Of a DNA stretch of 64,000 bases, positions 37,387 through 49,006 are shown one piece after another. Origin of the DNA: Armatimonadota bacterium. Its GTDB lineage: Bacteria > Sysuimicrobiota > Sysuimicrobiia > Sysuimicrobiales > Sysuimicrobiaceae. The position numbers and the translations under genes are program-made. Where the stretch lies: the NCBI GenBank assembly GCA_031460175.1, contig JAVKGW010000006.1, positions 1-64,000 of the forward strand. Direction: 5' to 3'. The notes below the pieces were generated by a model that had not been told where the DNA came from, searched no databases, and was given only the letters and a program-made list of their open reading frames with translations. Position 1 is the stretch's first letter, and each line of letters starts with the position of its first letter.

Positions 37387-38900
37387 ATGCCCATTCTCAC
37401 CGTGACCCTCTTCCTGCCGCTCCTGGGGGCCCTCGTGGTGCTGTTCCTGTCCCCGCACGATCCGGGCCGCATCCGAAGGGTGACGCTGGCATTCGCAGGG
37501 CTCACCTTCCTCAGCTCCCTCGCCATCTTGTCGTATTTCGACTTCGGGCGGCGGGAGATCCAGCTGGTGGAGGAGGCGGCGTGGATCCCCGCCATCGGCG
37601 TCCAGTACAAGGTGGGGGTGGACAGCATGAGCCTCGCCCTGGCCATCCTCACCACCCTTCTCACGCTCCTCTCCGTCATCTATTCCCTGCGGGTGGAGGA
37701 GCGGGTGAAGGAGTACAACCTGCTGTTCCTGCTGCTGGAAACGGGCATGCTGGGCGTGTTCTTCGCCCTGGATTTCTTCCTGTTCTATGTGTTCTGGGAG
37801 CTCACCCTGGTCCCCATGTACTTCCTCATCGGGATCTGGGGGGGGGCCCGCCGGGAGTACGCGGCCATCAAGTTCTTCCTGTATACCCTGGTGGGTTCGC
37901 TGGCCATGCTGCTGGCCATCCTGCTCCTGTACTTCCACCTGCCGCCCGGGGAGCGGACCTTCGACGTGCTGCGGATCCTGGAGGCCCGGCCGCTGGCAGG
38001 GACCGGACTATTGGCGCAGCTCGCCTTCTGGGGCTTCTTTCTGTCCTTCGCCATCAAGGTGCCCATGTGGCCCTTCCACACCTGGTTGCCGGACGCCCAC
38101 GTAGAGGCCCCCACGGCGGGCTCCGTCATCCTGGCCGCCATCCTGCTGAAGCTGGGGACCTACGGGTTCGTGCGCTTCAGTCTTCCCCTCTTCCCCGAGA
38201 TCTTCCAGCAGCATGCCTCCCTCATCGCGACCCTGGCCGTCATCGGGGTCATCTACGGCGCCCTGGTGGCCATGGCGCAGCAGGATCTCAAGAAACTGGT
38301 GGCCTACTCCTCCGTGAACCACATGGGATATGTGATGCTGGCGGTGGCCGCCGCGGCCGCGGCCCGAGGGAGGCCAGAGCTCATGGGCCCCGCGGCCACG
38401 GCCCTGAACGGAGCGGTGCTGGAGATGCTGGCCCATGGGGTCATCACGGGGGCCCTGTTCCTCATCGTGGGCGTCATCTATGACTATCGGACCCACACCC
38501 GCGGGGTAGAGGACTTCGGCGGGCTGTGGGCGGTGCTCCCCAAATACGGGGCCGTGACCATCACCGCCATGTTCGCCTCCCTGGGACTCCCGGGGCTCAT
38601 GGGCTTCGTGGCGGAGTTCCTGATCTTCGTGGGTTCCTTCGCCATTCTGCCCGTGCATACCGCGCTTGCGGCCATCGGCATCATCGTCACCGCGGCCTTC
38701 TTCCTGTGGACCATTCAGCGCATCTTCCTGGGGCCCACCAACCCCCGGTGGGGAGACCTGCCGGATCTGGATCGTCGGGAGGCCTGGTCCCTGATCCCCT
38801 TGGTGATCCTCATGATCGTGTTCGGGGTGTACCCGCGGCCGTTGGTGGAGTTCATCAACCTCAGCACCACGCAGGTGATGCAGCTCGTGGGGTTGGTGCG

Positions 38901-38904
<4 letters not shown>
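37387..38904 (+). CDS. nuoM: NADH-quinone oxidoreductase subunit M
   Basis: 505 residues, 14 transmembrane helices, antiporter-like. FYVFWELTLVPMYFLIG carries the essential Glu, IKVPMWPFHTWLPDAHVEAPTAGS the proton-channel Lys/His region, and KKLVAYSSVNHMGYVML the second channel. ATG is 2 bases after the nuoL stop. Confidence 0.96.
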
Positions 38905-40355
<1,451 letters not shown>

Positions 40356-40395
40356 GCCCGAGAAGGGAATTCTTGCGTGCCGCCGGGGCGGGGTG

Positions 40396-40404
40396 TGCTA
40401 GCAT
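40396..40404 (+). promoter_or_regulatory. Extended -10 promoter of the V/A-ATPase operon
   Basis: TGCTAGCAT has TG one base before a TAGCAT hexamer. TTGCGT upstream is 20 bases away, too far for a normal -35, so an extended -10 promoter is more likely. Confidence 0.5.
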
Positions 40405-40413
40405 GAGGGAGGC

Positions 40414-40457
40414 GAAGCGGTGGTTCGCGTGCCCGGTGGGGGTGCGGACCCCGCTTC
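40414..40457 (+). promoter_or_regulatory. Long hairpin in the V/A-ATPase leader
   Basis: GAAGCGG-T-GGTTCGC (40414-40428) pairs with GCGGACC-CCGCTTC (40444-40457): 14 pairs with one bulge, one G-T pair and a 15-base loop. It would stand at the very 5' end of the mRNA. No T-run follows, so it is not a simple terminator. Confidence 0.5.
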
Positions 40458-40487
40458 TCGTCTAAACGCTCGGGTTCGGGGTCGAGC

Positions 40488-40823
40488 ATGGCGCACGAAC
40501 GGGACGCGAAACAGGATAACATCCTGCTGGTGATCGCGGAAAAGGAGCAGGAGCTGGAGCGTCTGGTCGCTGAAGCCCGGGCCGAGGCAGAGCGCATGCT
40601 GGCAGAGGCGGAGGCCGAGGCGGCCCGCATCCGGGAACGGACCCGGCAGGAGATCGTCCGGCTGGAGCAGGAGGCCCGGGAGCGGGCGGCGGCGGAAGCC
40701 CGGGCCGTGGAAGAACGGGCCCTGGAACGGGCCCGGGAGGAGGCGGAGCATCTCCGCGCCCGGGCCCAGCAGCGGCTGGACGAAGCCGTGCGGCGCGTGG
40801 TGGAGGCGATCCTCCGGGGGTAA
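40488..40823 (+). CDS. atpH: V/A-type ATPase peripheral-stalk coiled-coil subunit (H/G)
   Basis: 111 residues, almost one uninterrupted Glu/Arg/Ala-rich coiled coil (EKEQELERLVAEARAEAERM and similar repeats). Pairs with subunit E as stator. First gene of an operon with the Thermus order. ATG 40488 follows a weak GGGGTCGAGC ribosome site. Confidence 0.85.
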   Translation: MAHERDAKQDNILLVIAEKEQELERLVAEARAEAERMLAEAEAEAARIRERTRQEIVRLEQEARERAAAEARAVEERALERAREEAEHLRARAQQRLDEAVRRVVEAILRG

Positions 40824-40829
40824 GGGCCG

Positions 40830-42806
40830 ATGATCGTCGAGATGAGCCGGGTGCTCCTCCTTGGCCCCAAGCGGCTGCTCGGGGAGGTTACGGATGTGGT
40901 GCAGCGCCTGGGGGTGGTCCATGTGGACCGGGTGGAGGCGGAGGAAGTCCCCGCGGTCCGCCCCGTGGAGCCCGGGAGCGAGGAGGAACAGCGCCAGCGC
41001 CGGTTGGAGGCCCTGCTCGCCCGGACCACGGGCCTCTTGAACCTGCTCCCCCGGACAGGGCCCATCCCCATTCCGGACCTGGGAACGCGCTCCCTGGAGG
41101 AGCTGGAAGCGATCCTGGATCCCATCGAGCAGCAGGCCCGGGAGCTGGTCCGCAGGCGGCTGGAGGCGGAGGAGGAGCTGGAGCTCATCCGCGCCTACGA
41201 GAACGCCCTCCGGGTCCTCTCGCCCCTCCTGGGGGCCCTCCAGGGGAGCCGGCACTTCGAGACCTACGGGTTTGTCCTAAAGGGGAAGGCGGCTCCCGTG
41301 GTGGCAGGGCTCCAGCAGGAGCTGCGTCGGCTCACCGGGGATCGGGTGGAGGTGGTGACCCGGCAGGTCGACGAGCAGACCACGGGCGTGGTGGTGGCCT
41401 TCCACAAGCGGGATGCGGAATCCGTGCGCGCCTTTCTCCAGCGGGCAGGCATCACGGAGCTCCGCCTGCCGTCCCGGTTCGCGGACCGTCCCGCCCTGCA
41501 GGCCATCCAGGAGATGGAACGGCGGCGGGAGGAGCTCCCCCGGGAGATCGAGGAACTGAGAGGTCATCTGGAAGCCCTCAGCCGGGAGCACCGGGGGACG
41601 GTGCAGGCCATCGAGGCCTACCTCCGGGATGAGCTCGCCAAGCTTCAGGTCCTGCCCGCCTTCGCCCAGTCTCGGTATGCCTTCATCGTGCACGGGTGGG
41701 TTCCCACCCGGGAGGTGCAGAGGCTTCGGGCCGCCGTGCGCCGGGCTTTCGGGGACCAGGTGGTGGTCTACGACACCCCCGCGGATCCCCACGATGAGGA
41801 GGAGGCGGCCCACATTCCCGTGGCGCTGGAAAATCCAGCGCCCATCCGGCCGTTTCAGCTGCTCCTTTCCATCTTCCGGCCTCCCCGATACGGGACCTGG
41901 GATCCCACACCCCTGCTGGCCCTGACCTTCCCGCTGTTCGTGGGATTGGTGATCGGCGACGTGGGATACGGGGCCCTGTTCTTCCTGCTCGGTTGGGCCC
42001 TGCGCAACCGGGCGCGTCGAGGGGAAGTCTTGGAGATCCCCCTTCTGAACCTCCGGATGCGCCCCGAGGTCCTGGGCGCGGTGTCCTGGATCGTGCGGGT
42101 GGTCGCGTTCTGGGTCATGGTCTTCGGGGCCCTGTACGCGGAGGTGTTCGGCAACCTTCCGGAACTGCTCTTTCATGTACGCCCCATCTTCGATCGGGTT
42201 TACGCTCACCGGGACCTGTACTTCCAGCTCATCGTGCTCCTGGGGATGCTCATGATCTACGGAGGTCTGGTGGGACACCTGGGTATGGCCATCCGGCACC
42301 GGCATCTCCGGGGCATCTTCGAGAGCGTGGTGATGATCCTGGTCCTCAGCTGGGTCCTGTTGCTCCTGGGCGGCATGTCCGGCCTGCTCCCCGCGGCCGC
42401 GGTCTCCCTCAGCTGGTACTTCCTCTGGGCGGGCCTGGTGGCCTTCGCGGTCGGCCTGGCCTTCCGGGCCGCCAACCCCATGTGGTTCTTGGAATCCGCA
42501 ACCGCTTTCGGGCACATCCTCTCCCACGCCCGGCTCATGGCCTTCGGCCTCGCGGCCGCAGCCCTCGCGAGCGCCGCCAACGAGTTGGGCCCCAGCATGG
42601 CGGAGACCTTCGGGGTTCGCGGGGTCGTGGGCACCGTGGTGGGTTCCCTGATCTCTGCTCTTGCCCAGATCCTGTTCTTCGTGTTTACCATTGTGGGGCA
42701 CGTGATTCAGCCCGCGCGTCTGCACTGGGTGGAATTCTTCACGAAGGTGAAGTATCACGAGGAAGCCGGTGAGCCCTACCGGCCATTCCAACGGACAGGG
42801 AGGTGA
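40830..42806 (+). CDS. atpI: V/A-type ATPase subunit I
   Basis: 658 residues. The N-terminal cytosolic half (1-350) is coiled-coil rich; the C-terminal half has about eight transmembrane helices and provides the ion half-channels. LTFPLFVGLVIGDVGYGALFFLLGW is the first membrane motif and LSHARLMAFGLAAAALASAAN holds the essential Arg that faces the rotor Glu. It starts 6 bases after atpH. Confidence 0.93.
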   Translation: MIVEMSRVLLLGPKRLLGEVTDVVQRLGVVHVDRVEAEEVPAVRPVEPGSEEEQRQRRLEALLARTTGLLNLLPRTGPIPIPDLGTRSLEELEAILDPIEQQARELVRRRLEAEEELELIRAYENALRVLSPLLGALQGSRHFETYGFVLKGKAAPVVAGLQQELRRLTGDRVEVVTRQVDEQTTGVVVAFHKRDAESVRAFLQRAGITELRLPSRFADRPALQAIQEMERRREELPREIEELRGHLEALSREHRGTVQAIEAYLRDELAKLQVLPAFAQSRYAFIVHGWVPTREVQRLRAAVRRAFGDQVVVYDTPADPHDEEEAAHIPVALENPAPIRPFQLLLSIFRPPRYGTWDPTPLLALTFPLFVGLVIGDVGYGALFFLLGWALRNRARRGEVLEIPLLNLRMRPEVLGAVSWIVRVVAFWVMVFGALYAEVFGNLPELLFHVRPIFDRVYAHRDLYFQLIVLLGMLMIYGGLVGHLGMAIRHRHLRGIFESVVMILVLSWVLLLLGGMSGLLPAAAVSLSWYFLWAGLVAFAVGLAFRAANPMWFLESATAFGHILSHARLMAFGLAAAALASAANELGPSMAETFGVRGVVGTVVGSLISALAQILFFVFTIVGHVIQPARLHWVEFFTKVKYHEEAGEPYRPFQRTGR

Positions 42807-42808
42807 GT

Positions 42809-43135
42809 ATGCGCATGCGCGCGGTTCTCTGGCTTCTCCTCGGTCTCGCCCTGGTGGGGATGATGGCCATGCCGGCCCTGGCCGCGGAGGCTCCGGAGGC
42901 CCGCCCCGCAGGAGACGGGGCCCGTGCAGGGCTGTTGGGCATTGCCGCGGCCCTGGCGGTGGCCTTCGGCGCGCTCGGCACCGCATGGGCTCAGTCCCGG
43001 ATCGGCGCCGCGGCGGCCGGGGCCATGGCCGAGCGCCCGGAGATCGGAGGCCTCATGCTGGTGTTCCTGGCCCTGCCCGAGACCATGATCATCCTCGGGT
43101 TCCTGGTGGCCTTCTTCCTCATCGGGCGCATCTAG
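42809..43135 (+). CDS. atpK: V/A-type ATPase proteolipid (rotor ring) subunit K/L
   Basis: 108 residues. A cleavable-looking signal (about 1-24, ending ALAAEAPEA) precedes two transmembrane helices: LGTAWAQSRIGAAAAGAMAE and MLVFLALPETMIILGFLVAF, where the PET Glu carries the ion. Thermus has the same signal-plus-two-helix design. ATG 42809 is chosen because GGGAGGTGAG lies just upstream; GTG 42803 is within that site. Proton or sodium specificity cannot be settled. Confidence 0.92.
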   Translation: MRMRAVLWLLLGLALVGMMAMPALAAEAPEARPAGDGARAGLLGIAAALAVAFGALGTAWAQSRIGAAAAGAMAERPEIGGLMLVFLALPETMIILGFLVAFFLIGRI

Positions 43136-43138
43136 GCG

Positions 43139-43720
43139 ATGGCCTCCGAGCTCATCCATCTGCTCGAGCGAGAAGCTCAGGCGGAGCGGGAGCGCCTGCT
43201 GGAGGAGGCGCGTCAGCGGGCGCGGACCCTCCTCCAGCAGGCGGAAACAGAGGCCGAAAACCTTCTGGAGGCCCACCGTCGGAGGATGGAGGCGGAGGTG
43301 GAGGCGGCCCGCATCCGTGCGCAGGGCGTGGCGCAGCTGCGGGCCACGTCCCTGGTGCTGGCGGCGAAGGACGAGCAGATCGCGGAGGTCTTCCGTCGGG
43401 CTCGCCAGGAGCTGGAACGCCTGAGCCGGGATCCCTCCCGCTACGAGCCGATCCTGCGGGCTCTCCTCCAGGAGGCGGTCTCCGGGTTTTCGGGCCAGGT
43501 GGTGGTGGAGTGCGCGGAGCGGGACCTCCCCCTCGTCCAGGCCACGGTGCAGGCCCTGGGCGTGGCGGCGGAGGTGCAGCCGAATCCGGAGGTGTGGGGC
43601 GGTGTGCGGGTCCGCAGCGCGGATGGCCGCTTCGTGGTGGAGAACACCCTCCTCTCGCGCCTGGAACGGGCCCGGCAGGTGCTGCTGTCGGAGGTGGCGG
43701 AGATCCTCTGGGGAGGGTAG
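43139..43720 (+). CDS. atpE: V/A-type ATPase subunit E
   Basis: 193 residues. Residues 1-100 are coiled coil; the C-terminal globular part has VQPNPEVWGGVRVRSADGRFVVENTLLSRLERA (landmarks GGVRVRS and NTLLSRLE), the typical E-subunit ending that contacts A3B3. It begins 3 bases after the proteolipid gene. Confidence 0.92.
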   Translation: MASELIHLLEREAQAERERLLEEARQRARTLLQQAETEAENLLEAHRRRMEAEVEAARIRAQGVAQLRATSLVLAAKDEQIAEVFRRARQELERLSRDPSRYEPILRALLQEAVSGFSGQVVVECAERDLPLVQATVQALGVAAEVQPNPEVWGGVRVRSADGRFVVENTLLSRLERARQVLLSEVAEILWGG

Positions 43721-43726
43721 GGCAGG

Positions 43727-44755
43727 GTGCCGGAGGACTTCGGTTACATCAATGCCCGGATCAAGGGGATGCGGTCCCGGTTGCTCCCACCCGGCCGCCT
43801 GGAGGAGCTGTTGGGGCTTGCGGACCTGGAAAGCTTCATCCATGCCCTGGGCAACACGCCCTACGGACCCGAGCTCCAGGAGGCCCTTACCCGGTATCAG
43901 GGCCTGCGGGCGGTGGACGAAGCGCTGATGCGTGCCTTCCAGAAGGTCGCCCAGAAGATCCTGGGGTTTTCGGATGGGAAGGCCAAAGCCCTGATCCGGG
44001 TGTTCCTGCTGCAGTGGGATCTCCACAATCTGCGCACCATCCTCCGGGCCAAGCACGCGGGGCATTCCCCCGAGGCGACCGAGCAGAACCTGATCCCCGC
44101 GGGGGAACTCACGGAGGTCCGGCTCCGGGAACTGCTGGCGCAGCCAGACCTCACGGCCCTGGCCAACACCCTGGCCACCTGGGAGCACCCGCTGGCCGAG
44201 GCCGTGCTCGCGGCGATCCGGCAGTACGAGGCCACGAAGGACCTCCTGAGCCTGGAGCTGGGCCTGGACCGGGGGTACTTCGAATGGGCCCTCCGCGTGG
44301 CTCGGGGCATGGGGCACAACGAGACGCTGGTCCGGGACGTAATCCGGATGCAGATCGACTTCACGAACGTGAAGACTGCCTTCAAGCTGCAGCAGCTCTC
44401 GGAGCTCTCCCGGGAGGAGCGGGAGCGCTTCTTCCTCCCCGGAGGAGGTGTGGTGAGCCGGGAGGTGTTCCTGAACCTGGCAGATCCCAACACCGCGGAG
44501 CTGGGGCTGCGGGAGCTGCATGGACGGGGGATCCATCCGGAGGGACGGACGCCTGGGGAGGTGGAGCGGTCCCTGGATGAGGAAGCCACCCGTCGCATGG
44601 CCACGCTCTACCTCGGGGATCCCCTGGGGATTGACGTGGTGATCGGCTTCCTCACCATGCTGAGTAGCGAGATCCGAAACCTGCGTCTCATCGCCCGGAG
44701 CAAGGCCCTCGGGATTCCCCGGGAGCTGATCCGGCGGGAGATGGCCCTGGTGTGA
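43727..44755 (+). CDS. atpC: V/A-type ATPase subunit C (d-like)
   Basis: 342 residues, helical funnel that links the central stalk to the membrane ring. DFGYINARIKGMRSRLL start and the triplicated helical pattern (FSDGKAKALIRVFLLQWDLHNLRTILRAK; later DVIRMQIDFTNVKTAFKL) are typical. GTG 43727 follows GGGTAGGGCAGG. Confidence 0.92.
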   Translation: MPEDFGYINARIKGMRSRLLPPGRLEELLGLADLESFIHALGNTPYGPELQEALTRYQGLRAVDEALMRAFQKVAQKILGFSDGKAKALIRVFLLQWDLHNLRTILRAKHAGHSPEATEQNLIPAGELTEVRLRELLAQPDLTALANTLATWEHPLAEAVLAAIRQYEATKDLLSLELGLDRGYFEWALRVARGMGHNETLVRDVIRMQIDFTNVKTAFKLQQLSELSREERERFFLPGGGVVSREVFLNLADPNTAELGLRELHGRGIHPEGRTPGEVERSLDEEATRRMATLYLGDPLGIDVVIGFLTMLSSEIRNLRLIARSKALGIPRELIRREMALV

Positions 44756-44762
44756 GGGGGAG

Positions 44763-45083
44763 ATGCGGTATCGGGTGGCCGTTATCACGGACCCGGAGAC
44801 CGCCACGGGCTTCCGGCTGGCCGGGGCGGAGGTCTTCGAGGCCGAGACCCCCGAGGGGGTGATGGGCGCTCTCCGAGAGGTGCTCCGGGAAGACTACGGC
44901 CTCGTGGCGGTGAACGAGGACCTGTTCGCAGGGGCCCAGGAGGAGATCCGGAGAGCGATGCGGGGCAGAGACCTCCCCGTGATCGTCCCCTTCCCGGCTC
45001 CCCGGGCCCGGCTGGAGTCCGGGGAGGAGTACATCGCGCGCCTGGTGAAGGAGCACATCGGGTTCTACGTGAAGCTGCGGTGA
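44763..45083 (+). CDS. atpF: V/A-type ATPase subunit F
   Basis: 106 residues, Rossmann-like central-stalk subunit. VAVITDPETATGFRLAGAEVFE and YGLVAVNEDLFAG are the conserved strands; a C-terminal helix (ARLVKEHIGFYVKLR) inserts into the A/B barrel. Confidence 0.92.
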   Translation: MRYRVAVITDPETATGFRLAGAEVFEAETPEGVMGALREVLREDYGLVAVNEDLFAGAQEEIRRAMRGRDLPVIVPFPAPRARLESGEEYIARLVKEHIGFYVKLR

Positions 45084-45095
45084 GGAGGGAGAGCC

Positions 45096-46850
45096 GTGGC
45101 CATCCAGGGAGAGATCATCAAGATCGCAGGGCCTGCGGTGATCGCCCGGGGCATGCGGGGGGCCCGGATGTACGACCTCGTCCGGGTCGGGAAGGAGAGG
45201 CTCGTGGGGGAGATCATCCGTCTCAGCGGGGACACCGCCTTCATCCAGGTGTACGAGGACACCAGCGGCCTCTACGTGGGGGAGCCCGTGGAGAGCACGG
45301 GACTGCCGCTGGCGGTGGAGCTGGGGCCGGGACTGCTGAGCAACATCTACGATGGGATCCAACGCCCTCTCCCCGAGGTGCGGCAGCAGCAGGGAGACTT
45401 CATCCGGCGCGGTGCGGTGGCCCCCGCCCTCGACCGGAACCGCCGGTGGTCCTTCCGCCCCCGGGTCTCCGTGGGCGAGGAGGTGGGGCCGGGAGACGTG
45501 ATCGGGGAGGTCCAGGAGTTCGGATTGGTGCACCGGATCCTGGTGCCTCCGGACGCCAAGCCCTCCCGGGTGGCGGAGATCCGCGAGGGCGAGTTCACGG
45601 TGACGGAGGTGGTGGCGCGGCTGGAGAGCGGGCTGGAGCTGCGGCTCATGCAGACCTGGCCCGTGCGCCTGGCCCGACCCGCGGCGCGCCGGCTGGATCC
45701 GCGGGAGCCGCTGGTGACCGGGCAGCGCATCATCGACGTCCTGTTCCCCGTGGCCATGGGGGGGACCGCGGCCATCCCGGGTCCCTTCGGCAGCGGCAAG
45801 ACGGTGATGCAGCAGACCCTGGCCAAGTGGGCGGACGCGGACGTGATCATCTACGTGGGCTGCGGGGAGCGGGGCAACGAGATGACCCACGTGCTCGACG
45901 AGTTCCCGGAGCTGGAGGATCCCCGCACGGGCCGGCCGCTCATGGAGCGCACCATCATCATCGCGAACACCAGCAACATGCCCGTGGCCGCCCGGGAGGC
46001 CAGCGTATACACGGGCATCACCATGGCGGAGTACTGGCGGGACCAGGGATACAAGGTGGCCCTCATGGCGGACTCCACGAGCCGCTGGGCCGAGGCCATG
46101 CGGGAGATCTCCAGCCGGCTGGAGGAGATGCCCGCGGAGGAGGGCTACCCGCCCTATCTCTCCAGCCGCCTGGCGGCCTTCTACGAACGGGCGGGCCGGG
46201 TGGTGTGCCTGGGCCGACCGGAGCGGTGGGGGGCCATCACGGTGATCGGGGCCGTCTCCCCGCCCGGCGGGGACCTCTCGGAGCCCGTGACCCAGGCCAC
46301 CCTGCGCATCGTGGGGACCTTCTGGTCCCTGGACGCCTCCCTGGCCCACCGGCGGCACTTCCCCGCCATCCACTGGTTGCGGTCCTACAGCCTCTACACC
46401 CCCCTCTTCCGGGAGTGGTACCGGCAGAACCTTCCGGAGGATTTCGAGGACCTGCGCAACCGGGCGAGCGCCCTCCTGCAGCAGGAGGCGGAGTTGCAGG
46501 AGATCGTACAGTTGGTGGGTCCCGATGCCCTCCAGGACGACCAGCGGCTGGTGATCGAGGCGGGCAAGATGCTCCGGGAGGACTTCCTGCAGCAGTCCGC
46601 CTTCTCGGATGTGGACGCCTACTGTCCCCCCATCAAGTCCTATGGGATCCTGAAGTCCATCCTGATCTTCTACGACGAGGCGCTGGCGGCCTTGCGTCGG
46701 GGCGTGCCCATGGATGACATCCTGAACCTCCCACACATCCAGGAGATCGCGCGGATGAAGGAGGTGCCCGCGGACCGGTTCCCCGCGTACGCGGAGGACT
46801 TCCTCCGCAGGCTCCGGGAGGACCTGCGGGCCGCGGTGCGGGCGGGTTAG
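45096..46850 (+). CDS. atpA: V/A-type ATPase catalytic subunit A
   Basis: 584 residues. Non-homologous region [10 protein letters not shown]... precedes the catalytic domain; P-loop GPFGSGKTV at about 230-238, [13 protein letters not shown] with the catalytic Glu, [13 protein letters not shown]. The length shows no intein. GTG 45096 follows GAGGAGGGAGAG. Confidence 0.96.
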   Translation: MAIQGEIIKIAGPAVIARGMRGARMYDLVRVGKERLVGEIIRLSGDTAFIQVYEDTSGLYVGEPVESTGLPLAVELGPGLLSNIYDGIQRPLPEVRQQQGDFIRRGAVAPALDRNRRWSFRPRVSVGEEVGPGDVIGEVQEFGLVHRILVPPDAKPSRVAEIREGEFTVTEVVARLESGLELRLMQTWPVRLARPAARRLDPREPLVTGQRIIDVLFPVAMGGTAAIPGPFGSGKTVMQQTLAKWADADVIIYVGCGERGNEMTHVLDEFPELEDPRTGRPLMERTIIIANTSNMPVAAREASVYTGITMAEYWRDQGYKVALMADSTSRWAEAMREISSRLEEMPAEEGYPPYLSSRLAAFYERAGRVVCLGRPERWGAITVIGAVSPPGGDLSEPVTQATLRIVGTFWSLDASLAHRRHFPAIHWLRSYSLYTPLFREWYRQNLPEDFEDLRNRASALLQQEAELQEIVQLVGPDALQDDQRLVIEAGKMLREDFLQQSAFSDVDAYCPPIKSYGILKSILIFYDEALAALRRGVPMDDILNLPHIQEIARMKEVPADRFPAYAEDFLRRLREDLRAAVRAG

Positions 46851-46862
46851 GAGGGAGAGACC

Positions 46863-48278
46863 ATGGAGCTGGCCACGAAACGCTACCAGTCCATCTCCTA
46901 CATCTCTGGGCCTCTCCTGTTCGTGGAGGGGGCCAGAGACCTCGCCTACGGCGCCATCGTGAACATCCATCTCCCGGACGGCCGCGTGCGGGGCGGACAG
47001 GTGATCGAGGTCAGCGAGCAGCACGCGGTGATCCAGGTGTTCGAGGAAACCACGGGCCTTGACGTTGCCCATACCTCCGTGAGCCTCCGGGAGGACGTGG
47101 CCCGGTTCGGGGTGAGCCCGGAGATCATCGGCCGGCGGTTCAACGGACGCGGGGAGCCCATCGACGGGCTGCCTCCCATCATCCCGGAGAAGCGGCTGCC
47201 CATCATCGGTTCCCCCATCAATCCCGCGGCACGGCAGCGGCCCCAGGAGTTCATCCAGACGGGGATCAGCAGCATCGACGGTCTCAACACCCTGGTGCGC
47301 GGACAGAAGCTTCCCATCTTCTCCGGCGCGGGATTGCCGCACAACGAGCTGGCGGCCCAGATCGCCCGGCAGGCCAAGGTGCTGGGGGAGGAGGAGGAGT
47401 TCGCGGTGGTGTTCGCGGCCATGGGGATCACCCAGCGGGAGGCCGCCTTCTTCATCGAGCAGTTCGAGGCCACCGGGGCGCTGGCCCGCAGCGTGGTGTT
47501 CCTGAACCTAGCGGACGATCCCACCATCGAGCGCCTCATGACCCCACGTCTCGCGCTCACCACCGCGGAGTATCTCGCCTTCGAACTCGACAAGCACGTG
47601 CTCGTGATCCTCACGGACATGACGAACTACTGCGAATCCCTCCGGGAGATCGGGGCCGCGCGGGAGGAGATCCCCGGACGGCGGGGATACCCCGGGTACA
47701 TGTACACGGACCTTGCCACCATCTACGAACGCGCGGGCCGCATTCAGGGCCGCAAGGGATCCGTGACCCAGATCCCCATCCTCACCATGCCGGACGATGA
47801 CATCACGCACCCCATTCCGGACCTCACGGGATACATCACGGAGGGCCAGATCGTCCTCAGCCGGGCCCTGCATCGTCAGGGCATCTACCCGCCCATCAAC
47901 CCGCTGCCGAGCCTCTCGCGGCTGATGAACGATGGCATCGGTCCCGGCCGGACCCGGGAGGACCACGCGGGGCTCAAGGACCAGCTCTTCTCCGCGTACG
48001 CCAACGGCGTGGACCTGCGGCGCCTGGTGGCCATCATCGGGGAGGAGGCCCTCACGGAGCGGGACCGCCTCTACCTGCGGTTCGCGGAGGCCTTCGAGCG
48101 GGAGTTCCTCAACCAGGGCAACACCGAACGCTCCATCACGGAGACACTCAACCTGGGCTGGAAGCTCCTCTCCATGTTCCCGCGGGAGGAGCTGAAACGG
48201 GTGAAGCAGGATCACGTGGAGAAGTACTACTTCGGAGAAGTGATCCGGCAGCTGTGGGAGGAGGAGGAACGGCTGTAG
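46863..48278 (+). CDS. atpB: V/A-type ATPase subunit B
   Basis: 471 residues, non-catalytic nucleotide-fold partner of A. The P-loop position reads [19 protein letters not shown] and lacks the Lys, as expected. [30 protein letters not shown] and [22 protein letters not shown] are conserved. ATG 46863 follows GGAGGGAGAGACC. Confidence 0.96.
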   Translation: MELATKRYQSISYISGPLLFVEGARDLAYGAIVNIHLPDGRVRGGQVIEVSEQHAVIQVFEETTGLDVAHTSVSLREDVARFGVSPEIIGRRFNGRGEPIDGLPPIIPEKRLPIIGSPINPAARQRPQEFIQTGISSIDGLNTLVRGQKLPIFSGAGLPHNELAAQIARQAKVLGEEEEFAVVFAAMGITQREAAFFIEQFEATGALARSVVFLNLADDPTIERLMTPRLALTTAEYLAFELDKHVLVILTDMTNYCESLREIGAAREEIPGRRGYPGYMYTDLATIYERAGRIQGRKGSVTQIPILTMPDDDITHPIPDLTGYITEGQIVLSRALHRQGIYPPINPLPSLSRLMNDGIGPGRTREDHAGLKDQLFSAYANGVDLRRLVAIIGEEALTERDRLYLRFAEAFEREFLNQGNTERSITETLNLGWKLLSMFPREELKRVKQDHVEKYYFGEVIRQLWEEEERL

Positions 48279-48325
48279 CGTGGCGCCTTCCGAGGCGCCG
48301 GACCTGAACGGGAGGAGCGTGGGAG

Positions 48326-48961
48326 ATGCCGGAACTCGTAAGCCCTACCCGGATGAACCTCCTGCAGCGCAAGAACCAGCTGCGGGTGGCGCTGCAGGGA
48401 GTGGATCTCCTCAAGCGCAAGCGGGATGCATTGGTGGCGGAGTTCTTCCAGGTGGTCCGACAGGCCCTGGAGGCCCGGGATCGCCTGAACGCCGCGTGCG
48501 AGAGGGCGTACATCATCCTGAGCCTGGCAAAGGCGGTGGAAGGACGTCAGGCCCTGGAGGCGGCGGCCCTGGTGGAGCGGCGTCCGGTGCTGGTGGACAT
48601 CGAGATCCGGAACATCTGGGGCATCAAGGTGCCGGAGGTCCGGGTACAGCGGATTCGCCGATCCTTCCTGGAGCGGGGACTCAGCCCCACCGCGGTGAGC
48701 ATGCGGACCCTGGAGAGCACGGAGGCCTTCGAGCGGGTCCTGGACGCCATTCTGGAGGTGGCCAGCACCGAGCTGCGGCTGCGCAAGATCGGGGAGGAGA
48801 TCAAGAAGACCACCCGCCGGGTGAACGCCCTGGAGCAGGTGGTGATCCCCCGGATCCGGGCCGAGATCCGGTACATCAACGACGTCCTGGAGCAGCGGGC
48901 CCGGGAGGACGTCTTCCGGCTCAAGCGCATCAAGAAGAAGCTGGAATCCAGGCAGGGTTGA
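48326..48961 (+). CDS. atpD: V/A-type ATPase subunit D
   Basis: 211 residues, central rotor shaft made of two long helices. SPTRMNLLQRKNQLRVALQGVDLLKRKRDAL is the N-terminal helix and VNALEQVVIPRIRAEIRYI the C-terminal one. It begins 47 bases after atpB and ends the operon. Confidence 0.94.
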   Translation: MPELVSPTRMNLLQRKNQLRVALQGVDLLKRKRDALVAEFFQVVRQALEARDRLNAACERAYIILSLAKAVEGRQALEAAALVERRPVLVDIEIRNIWGIKVPEVRVQRIRRSFLERGLSPTAVSMRTLESTEAFERVLDAILEVASTELRLRKIGEEIKKTTRRVNALEQVVIPRIRAEIRYINDVLEQRAREDVFRLKRIKKKLESRQG

Positions 48962-48994
48962 ACGGACCTCCTGCGGGACGAGGACAGACGGACG

Positions 48995-49000
48995 TATACT
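48995..49000 (+). promoter_or_regulatory. -10 element of the DUF881-sbp unit
   Basis: TATACT stands 6 bases before the GTG of the DUF881 gene, the spacing expected when transcription starts on the start codon itself. No Shine-Dalgarno sequence lies between. Confidence 0.5.
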
Positions 49001-49006
49001 AGGGTT

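Noticed and set aside
42809-43135. Calling the V/A-ATPase sodium- or proton-coupled from the proteolipid
   Set aside because: The PET motif and the preceding Gln occur in both types; sequence by eye does not decide.
45096-46850. Intein in V/A-ATPase subunit A
   Set aside because: Length and continuity around the P-loop are normal; no Hint-like insertion is seen.
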